Assembly (NCBI GenBank): GCA_963722175.1
Contig: CAVRKA010000004.1
Coordinates: forward strand, 1,426,001 to 1,490,000
DNA from: WHSW01 sp963722175
GTDB taxonomy: Bacteria; Actinomycetota; Thermoleophilia; Solirubrobacterales; 70-9
DNA: 64,000 nt
Reading direction: 5' to 3'
Shown here: positions 58,488 to 64,000 of the stretch, one piece after another
How positions within the stretch are numbered: the first letter of the stretch is position 1
How the letters are laid out: every line of letters starts with the position of its first letter
Made by a program: the position numbers and the translations under genes
Notes under the pieces: model-generated
Told to the model about the DNA's origin: nothing
Database searches by the model: none
The model's input: only the letters and a program-made list of their open reading frames with translations

Positions 58488-60249
58488 GTGCGGGATTTCG
58501 GTTCGTTTGGTCGCGTTCGCGGGCGTTCGGGATTTGGCTCGGCCGCGTTCGCCGCGGTTCTGATGGCCTGCGCCGTGGCCCCTGCCACGGCGCCGGCGCA
58601 TGGGACGCTCGCGATCGACGGCGGCGGCGATCGTGTTCCGCGGGCCGTCGAGCAGGTCCTCGGCGGCGACGTCCGGCTGCTTCCCGACGGCCTCTATCGG
58701 GTCCGCAGCTCGGTCGGCACCTTCACCACGCACGGTCCCGACTTCCGCCGCGAGATCCAGCCGATCGGCGGTATCGGGTCCCGCTTCGGCCCCGGCGACC
58801 CGCGAGCGGCCGCCCGCCTGTGCCAATGACCCGGCGACCGACAACTACCAGGAGGTCCTCTACGGCTATCCGACCACGGGCACCAACGACCTCGCCGCCG
58901 TCAAGGCCTCGATCCAGGCGCAGATCCGCCGCAACAACGCGCTGCTGAACCAGGAGTCGCTGGCAAGCGGCGGGCCGGTGGCCGACTTCTGGTCCGCTGC
59001 GATGCCGGCGGCGCGATCAAGGTGTCGGCCTTCCCGGCGACCCCGGACCTCGGCGAGACCGCCGCGAGCTTCAACCGGATCGTCACCGCCGCGGACGCGG
59101 CGGGCTACGACAACCCGAACGTCGACTACACGATGTTCTACGACGGCGACGGCGACTTCGGCGCCTGCGGGGTCGCGTTCCTGTGGGGCGACGACAGCCT
59201 CACCGCCGACAACGCCAACAACAACCCGTCCGGGTTCGCGGCCGGCTACGCCGTCAGCTTCGCGGGCTGCTGGTACGGGCTCGCGTCGATGCACGAGAAC
59301 GGCCACGCCGAGGGCGCGGTTCAGGCGGCGGCGCCGAACTCGACCGGCAGCGGCGGCCACTGCAACGAGGCGGTCGACGTCATGTGCTACCTGGACGGCG
59401 GCGACATCAACCAGGACTATCCGCAGCCGTGCGCGTCACCGGACCCGGCGCCGATCGACATCCACTTCGATTGCGGCTTCAACACCTATTTCGACGCCGC
59501 GCCGGAGCCGGGGGAGTGGCTGGCCTCGCACTGGAACCTCGGCTCGACGTTGAGCCGCTTCATCCGCTTCGGCGGCCCGCAGCCACCGAGCGCGTCGATC
59601 GGCTCCGGCCCCTCCGGGGTGGTGAGCTCGTCGACGGCGGTCTTCGGGTTCAGCTCGTGCTCGGCTCGGTCGGCGCCGAGTCGATCGTCGTGTCGGGCGC
59701 GAATCAGCGCGACGATTTCGTTCTCGGCCGTTGGCCCCCGAGAGCGGGCTCAGCTACGAATGCCACCTCGACGGCGACGCGTTCGCAGCCTTGCGCGTCG
59801 CCGGCGTACCTGAGCGGCCTCACCGTGGGCTCGCACACGTACTCGGTCAGGGCGAAGGACGCCGCCGGGAACGTGGACCCGAGCCCTGCGTCGGCAACGT
59901 TCGAGGTCGCGCTGCCTGGCGGTGGTGGTGGTGGCGGTGGCGGGACCGTGGACGACACGACGCTCCGCAGACCCAGATCACGACCAGCCCGAAGGCGACG
60001 CTGAAGGTGAAGAAGGCGGCGAGCGTCAGCTTCGGCTTCGCCGCCGACCAAGGGGACGCGAGCTTCGAGTGCAGCCTCGACGCGAGCGCGTTCTCGCCCT
60101 GCAGCTCGCCGCAGCGCTACAGCGGCGTCAAGCGGGGCAGCCACACCTTCCAGGTGCGGGCGTTCGATTCGGCGGGCAATGTCGACCTGAGTCCCGCCAC
60201 CTACTCGTTCAAGGTGGGGAAGAAGAAGCGCCGGCGCCGCGTGTACTAG
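58488..60249 (+). pseudogene. Secreted HENGH metalloprotease-like protein with C-terminal Ig-like repeats, several frameshifts
   Basis: GTG 58488 after GGAGG. Signal region GSAAFAAVLMACAVAPATA. Homologous pieces follow in order but in changing frames: DRVPRAVEQVLGGDVRLLPD; from ~58825 ANDPATDNYQEVLYGYPTTG; from ~59005 KVSAFPATPDLGETAASFNR through the zinc-protease-like MHENGHAEGAVQ; after ~59730 ESGLSYECHLDGDAFA; from ~59790 SPAYLSGLTVGSHTYSVRAK; from ~59955 ITTSPKATLKVKKAASVSFG to the end (SFKVGKKKRRRRVY). Two C-terminal modules are of the 'F-E-C-x-L-D ... G-x-H-T-F-x-V-R-A-x-D-x-A-G-N' kind. At least five shifts are needed for one ~590-residue protein. HENGH could bind zinc; protease activity is unproven. 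Confidence 0.65.
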
Positions 60250-60336
60250 GTGAGGTGCGCGCGGGGCCGCCACGTTTGCAATCACCGGCTCGTTGCGCCA
60301 CTGTCGGGTGAACATCCATCAAAGGGAGGAAGCCCA

Positions 60337-61173
60337 ATGCGCAAGCTGTCCGGTCATCTGACCTACGCGAATGTCATGTCGACGCTCGCCGTCTTCATGG
60401 TCCTCGGCGGTGGGGTCGCCTACGCGGCCAACACCGTCTTCTCGAGCGACATCGTCGACGGGGAGGTAAAGACCGACGATCTCGACACGGAGAGCGTCAT
60501 CTCGGCGAAGCTCAAGAACAGCGGCGTCCATACGCTCGACCTCGACGACGACGCCGTGACCGCCGAGAAGATCGCAACCGGCGCGGTCGCCAGCGCCGAG
60601 GTCCTCGACAGCACGATGACCAGCGCCGACCTCGGAAGCAGTTCGGTCTTCTCAGCCGAGATCGCCACGGACGCCGTCGGCCCGACCGAGGTCGCCAACG
60701 ACGCGATCGACGCGGGCGAGATCGCCGACGGCACGATGGGCGCCGCGGAGCTCGGCTCGAGTTCGGTCGGCAGCGACGAGGTCGCCTCGGGCGCGGTTGC
60801 CAACGCGGAGCTCGGCGACGGCTCCGTCACCAACGCGAAGATCGGCGGGAGCGCGGTCAACGGCGCCAAGGTCGCTACCAACTCGCTGACCACCGCCGAC
60901 ATCGCCGGCACCGACATCAATCCTGGCATTATCAGCCTCGGCTCCGGAGAGGTCGCCAACGGCCGCTGTGAGGATTTCTCGATCGGGGTCGGTGGCGCGA
61001 AGGCAGGCGAGGCGGTCCTGCTCTCGCTCAAGGCGGCAGTCCCGCAAGGGATTCTCCTCTATGCCACGCGGGTGCCAACCGACGGCACGGTGACGCTGAA
61101 GATCTGCAACCTGAGCGGGGGGACGATGCCGGCGCTCTCCAACCTGCCGATCAGGGTGATCACCTTCGGCTGA
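60337..61173 (+). CDS. Secreted repeat protein (family member 8)
   Basis: 278 residues from ATG 60337 with AAAGGGAGGAAG upstream. Signal-like helix VMSTLAVFMVLGGGVAYA (about 13-30), followed by the most regular repeat array in the window: VDGEVKTDDLDTESVISAKL, GAVASAEVLDSTMTSADLGS, DAVGPTEVANDAIDAGEIAD, GTMGAAELGSSSVGSDEV, NAELGDGSVTNAKI and GAKVATNSLTTADI, about 10-11 residues per turn and ~16 turns. A short beta domain with two Cys (NGRCEDFSIGV, LKICNLSGG) ends it. Intact, unlike its two neighbours. Presumed surface-exposed solenoid; function unknown. Confidence 0.78.
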   Translation: MRKLSGHLTYANVMSTLAVFMVLGGGVAYAANTVFSSDIVDGEVKTDDLDTESVISAKLKNSGVHTLDLDDDAVTAEKIATGAVASAEVLDSTMTSADLGSSSVFSAEIATDAVGPTEVANDAIDAGEIADGTMGAAELGSSSVGSDEVASGAVANAELGDGSVTNAKIGGSAVNGAKVATNSLTTADIAGTDINPGIISLGSGEVANGRCEDFSIGVGGAKAGEAVLLSLKAAVPQGILLYATRVPTDGTVTLKICNLSGGTMPALSNLPIRVITFG

Positions 61174-61208
61174 TCGAGGGTCGACAAGTCGCCGACGGTG
61201 AGGCGCGA

Positions 61209-62499
61209 TTACGGATCGCGGATGGCGGGCTCGCCCGAGTCCGTCAGCCGCTCGATCAGCTCGGCGGCGCGGCGGTTGCCGGGGTTCGCCCGTAGGCGCG
61301 ACGAGATCCCGGCGAGCCGCTCGCGCAGCGCGTCGTCCCCGAGTAATCGGTCGATGGCCACGGACATCTCCTCGTCGGTGAACGTGTAGGTGTCGAGTCG
61401 CACGCCGATGCCGGTCTCGTCGATCCGCTGCGCGTTGTCGTGCTGGTCCCAGAACAGCGGCAGCGCGATCATCGGCCTGCCGAAGTGCAGTGCCTCCGTC
61501 GTCGTGTTGTTGCCGGCGTGGGTGATCACCAGGTCGACGTCCGGCAGGATCGACGTCTGGGGCAGGAACTCGGCGCCGGCCATGTTGTCGGCGAGCTCGT
61601 ACTCTTCGTGCTGCGGGCCCTTGGAGACGATGTAGCGGTTCGGCGTCTGTGCGAGCGACTCGACCAGCCGCTCCATCAGCGGTACGTCGCCGGAGCCCAG
61701 CGAACCGAGGCTGACGTAGATCAGCGCCCCGTCGCCGCCGGCGGGCATCTCCCACTCGGGATCGGACTCGCGAACCGAGGACTGGAGGTTGTGCCAGCTG
61801 GGACCCAGAGGCTGCGAGCGCGGGTAGTCGATCTCCTCGGGGTAGATGTAGAGGTTGAGGAACGGCGACTCGCCGATCATCTCCCCGGGTGGCAGGGCCG
61901 GCGCCCCGCGCTCCTGGCAGAACTCGCTGAACGACCGCTGCTGTTCGTCGATCGCCCGCAGCGTACTCCTCGCCGTAGCGCGCCCACTCGGAGCGATCGG
62001 CTGCGGGCAGACCGCAGAAGACGGGCGGCAGCTCCGGATCCTTCATCTCCAGCGGATTGCAGGACACGATCCGCACCCACGGGATGCCGCTCGCGTCGAT
62101 CGCCGGGAACGCGCAAACGTTGTCCTCGACGATCACGTCGGGCCGCAGCTCGTCGAAGATCTCGACCAGCCGGTCGTCGACGTAGCGCGAGCCGTCGAGC
62201 AGCGCCTCCCAGGTGGGCGCGATGAACTCCGAGAGCTGCTCGTAGGTGCCCTTGCGGAAGATCGGCGCCGTCTCGCGGATGAAGTCCTTCCAGAACTGAC
62301 CCGGCTCCTCAGGCTCCTCGGGCGCCGGCGCCAGGCGCATCAACCGCTCCTCGAACCCCCGCTCCTCGAGGGTCCCGGCGAACGACTCCTCGACGATGAA
62401 GACGACGCGGTGGCCACGTTCCCGCAGGACGTCGCCGATCCCGACGCAGTTGTTCGTCGGCCCAAACGCGCCCTCGGGGAAGAAGACGATCGTGTTCAC
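61209..62499 (-). pseudogene. UGT/MGT-type glycosyltransferase, one frameshift
   Basis: GTG 62497-62499, two bases after the ccmH stop. N-terminal half: TIVFFPEGAFGPTNNCVGIG, RGHRVVFIVEESFAGTLEER, RPDVIVEDNVCAFPAIDASG. C-terminal donor-binding half: ALIYVSLGSLGSGDVPLMER, FLPQTSILPDVDLVITHAGN and the UDP-sugar signature GNNTTTEALHFGRPMIALPL with FWDQHDNAQRI. This is a GT1-family enzyme of macroside/sterol glycosyltransferase type, cytosolic. Near 61965 the frame changes: EEYAA must continue as IDEQQRSFSEFCQERGAPAL in another frame. Without the shift both halves would be orphaned. The acceptor is unknown; its place after ccmH is probably fortuitous. Confidence 0.82.
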
Positions 62500-62500
62500 A

Positions 62501-62980
62501 CTAAAGCTCGTACCGCGCCAGATCCGCGTCCAGCCGTTCCGAGTCCTCGGCGTCGATCGCATCTGCGCGCGGTTCCGCGGAACCGCCCCCGTCTGGGGTG
62601 GTTCCAGCTCGCCGCCAGCGTCGCAAGCCGACGAAGATCGCACCGCCTGCGAACACGATCGCCACGCCGGGGACGAGCCACGCCGCCAGGTCGAAGCCTG
62701 AGTCGTCGGGGATCGCGAGCACCTCGCTGCCGAACTCCGCGACCAGCCGGTCCTTGATCTCGTCCTTGGTCAGCCCCTGGGCGATCAGCTTGCGGATGAA
62801 CTCGCGCTCCTGGATTGCCTGCGGCGCCTCGGTCGCGAGCTCGAGGGTGACGCCGCAGACGATGCACATCACCTCGTCCTCGATGTCGGGGAGGGAGGTC
62901 TGGGGCTCGGGGGCCTGCGCGGCCGCCGCGGGCGGAACCGCGAGCGCGACCAGTGCCAGGGCGACGGCGAGCCGGCGCAT
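62501..62980 (-). CDS. ccmH: Cytochrome c-type biogenesis protein CcmH
   Basis: 159 residues from ATG 62978-62980. Signal peptide LAVALALVALAVPPAAAAQ, then the redox motif CxxC in EVMCIVCGVTLELATEAPQA (canonical 'R-C-x-x-C-Q' replaced by M-C-I-V-C-G). Typical CcmH helices follow (EREFIRKLIAQGLTKDEIKD, LVAEFGSEVLAIP). A C-terminal membrane helix (AAWLVPGVAIVFAGGAIFVG) and short cytosolic tail close it. Reduces apocytochrome c haem-binding cysteines outside the membrane. Two bases after tlpA/ccmG on the same strand, as in other c-type maturation operons. ccmF and others would lie to the right, outside the window. Confidence 0.92.
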   Translation of the reverse strand: MRRLAVALALVALAVPPAAAAQAPEPQTSLPDIEDEVMCIVCGVTLELATEAPQAIQEREFIRKLIAQGLTKDEIKDRLVAEFGSEVLAIPDDSGFDLAAWLVPGVAIVFAGGAIFVGLRRWRRAGTTPDGGGSAEPRADAIDAEDSERLDADLARYEL

Positions 62981-62982
62981 CG

Positions 62983-63507
62983 TCAGCTCCCCTCGATCAT
63001 CGGCGCGACCTGCTCGTTCAGCCACTCCTCGGTGACCTGGCCGGGCACGTAGGCGGCGAGCTCCCCGTCGGGGTCGACGAGGAAGCTCTCCGGGACGCCG
63101 GTCGTCTTCAGGCCCTCCTTGGCGTAGTGGCCGTCGCCGTCGTGAAGCTGGGGATAGCCGAGCCGGAACTCGGCGACGAAGTCGACCCCGCCCTCGCCGG
63201 TCTCCTGGGTGTCGATCCCGAGGACCTCGAAGTTCTCGCCCTGGTGCTCGCGGTGGAAGGCCTCGAGCGCCGGCGCCTCGTCGCGGCACGGCCCGCACCA
63301 CGAGGCCCAGACGTTGACCAGCACCCACTTGCCGCGGTAGTCGGCGAGCGAGCCGGTCTCCTCGGCGGCGCCGAGCACCTGAAGCTCCGTCGACGGGACC
63401 TGCTCGCCGACTTCGAGCCGCGCCTCGCCCTTCGAGACGAGCCCGAAGGCGAGCAGGCCGATCACGGCGATCACGCCGAGAAAGACAGCGAAGGTGCGCG
63501 CGCTCAC
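62983..63507 (-). CDS. TlpA/ResA/CcmG-type thioredoxin-like protein
   Basis: 174 residues from GTG 63505-63507 (VSARTFAVFLGVIAVIG); a GTG eight codons upstream (63531) is possible but close to the tRNA. N-terminal anchor helix, then a periplasmic-type thioredoxin fold: VLVNVWASWCGPCRDEAPAL with catalytic WCGPC, the GIDTQETGEGGVDFVAEF insert of ResA-like proteins, GVPESFLVDPDGELAAYVPG with the cis-proline region (TTGVP). Supplies reductant to CcmH/cytochrome c maturation. First gene of the leftward ccm pair, starting about 45 bp from the tRNA. Confidence 0.94.
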   Translation of the reverse strand: MSARTFAVFLGVIAVIGLLAFGLVSKGEARLEVGEQVPSTELQVLGAAEETGSLADYRGKWVLVNVWASWCGPCRDEAPALEAFHREHQGENFEVLGIDTQETGEGGVDFVAEFRLGYPQLHDGDGHYAKEGLKTTGVPESFLVDPDGELAAYVPGQVTEEWLNEQVAPMIEGS

Positions 63508-63551
63508 CGGCCCAAGGCTAGACGTCGGCACGCATTAGAATTCGCGCCTCT

Positions 63552-63624
63552 GCGGGAGTAGCTCAGTTGGTAGAGCATCAGCTTCCCAAGCTGGGGGTCG
63601 CGGGTTCGAGCCCCGTCTCCCGCT
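63552..63624 (+). tRNA. tRNA-Gly(CCC)
   Basis: 73 nt cloverleaf read directly: acceptor GCGGGAG (63552-63558) pairs with CTCCCGC (63617-63623); D-arm GCTCAGTTGGTAGAGC; anticodon arm TCAGC-TTCCCAA-GCTGG, loop TTCCCAA, anticodon CCC; T-arm with TTCGAGC; discriminator T. CCA is not encoded. Anticodon CCC reads GGG. Confidence 0.96.
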
Positions 63625-63676
63625 TAGCTCGTTCTCGCTGGATCGCCGGTGCCCGCGCGCCGTTAGGCTCCGCGGT

Positions 63677-64000
63677 ATGAGTCGGGGGCTGATGGCGGGA
63701 CTGGCCGTGATCGCGGTTTCGGCGGTTGCCGCTCCGGGCGCGCAGGCCTTCAAGCGGGTCGGGAGCAATCTCGCCGGCGAACCCGACGCCGCCGTCTGCC
63801 CGCCGGTCCCCCCGGGCGTGCCGCACGCCTGCACGGAGTCGATCGCGAGTCTCGCGCCGGCCAACGCGGCCCCCGCCGGCGCGATCGTGCCGTCGGACGG
63901 CGTGGTCACCGTCTGGCGCATCAAGCGGGGAGCGGGCGACGCGTTCGCGGTCGAGACGGCGTTGCGGGTGATCCGCGGCACGACCGGGGCCGGGAACCTC
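63677..64000 (+). CDS. Secreted protein of unknown function, cut off by the window edge
   Basis: ATG 63677, 108 codons to the edge without a stop. Signal peptide LMAGLAVIAVSAVAAPGAQA, then SNLAGEPDAAVCPPVPPGVP, a Cys pair (AVCPPVPPGVPHAC) and the start of a beta-rich part (IVPSDGVVTVWRIKRGAG, TALRVIRGTTGAGNL). C-terminus outside the window. No family recognised. Confidence 0.7.
   Translation, partial: MSRGLMAGLAVIAVSAVAAPGAQAFKRVGSNLAGEPDAAVCPPVPPGVPHACTESIASLAPANAAPAGAIVPSDGVVTVWRIKRGAGDAFAVETALRVIRGTTGAGNL

Noticed and set aside
63552..63624. tRNA-Gly considered as an integration (att) site
   Set aside because: No integrase, no repeated tRNA 3' end and no phage or plasmid genes within the window.

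Overview
This is a very GC-rich actinobacterial chromosome segment. I infer the class Thermoleophilia (Solirubrobacterales-like). The main reason is eight dispersed genes for secreted repeat proteins with an N-terminal 'ALYVALAGTAYA'-type helix followed by S-x-D-I/L-x-x-G/N-T/S-V repeats, a style I associate with that class. GTG/TTG starts, SARP/BTAD regulators, MlaE/YrbE permeases and a lone Flp-like pilin also fit. I see no CRISPR array, insertion sequence, integrase or phage gene. The only RNA gene recognised is a tRNA-Gly(CCC) at the right end.

Layout. 0-2.6 kb: a leftward operon of two MlaE/YrbE-type permeases and two small membrane proteins. 2.6-5.5 kb: a YtrA-like GntR regulator with a near-leaderless promoter, and a large membrane protein. 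5.5-13.2 kb: a JAMM peptidase, a zinc-ribbon/DUF2007-like membrane protein, a P450, a penicillin-acylase family enzyme, DUF1152 and DUF1802 proteins. 13.3-18.8 kb: a repeat protein, a hydantoinase/oxoprolinase pair (hyuA-hyuB) and an alpha/beta-hydrolase remnant. 18.8-25.6 kb: a Cys/His-rich small protein, a frameshifted nadB divergent from a histone-deacetylase family enzyme, a giant coiled-coil protein with a C-terminal helix-hairpin-helix, and an Flp-like pilin.

25.6-38.6 kb is the most suggestive accessory region. A SARP-AAA-TPR regulator is divergent from a cupin. It is followed by repeat proteins, an HxlR regulator divergent from a BBE-type FAD oxidoreductase, a vanadium-haloperoxidase-type PAP2 enzyme, a SAM methyltransferase, a CocE-like hydrolase and a broken collagen-like repeat gene. 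A 16-bp sequence containing two 11-bp-spaced repeats occurs both at the SARP/cupin divergent promoter and upstream of the repeat protein and haloperoxidase. An HxlR-type palindrome occurs both at the HxlR/oxidoreductase promoter and after the oxidoreductase. Together they suggest one co-regulated oxidative (possibly halogenating and methylating) locus.

38.6-42.2 kb is housekeeping: rph-rdgB, a cation diffusion facilitator and small proteins. At 42.4-45.7 kb one protein joins a SARP/BTAD DNA-binding half, a transmembrane helix, a beta-propeller and an oligopeptide-binding (SBP_5) domain; 11-bp direct repeats lie in its promoter. 45.7-54.2 kb holds a Tat-type amine oxidase, secreted proteins, a TMEM175-like channel, another repeat protein and a two-topology membrane protein. 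At 54.4-57.7 kb a sigma-70-family factor is fused to an anti-sigma-type zinc finger, a membrane segment and an extracytoplasmic tail, and is translationally coupled to a secreted Ig-like protein. 57.7-63.5 kb has two more repeat proteins, a secreted HENGH metalloprotease-like protein, a glycosyltransferase and ccmH/tlpA, then the tRNA.

Several genes are interrupted by frameshifts (nadB, the 48.4-kb small membrane protein, and at least four genes in 56-62 kb, one at a G7 run). Coding quality between breaks is good, so assembly or sequencing error must be excluded before calling them pseudogenes.
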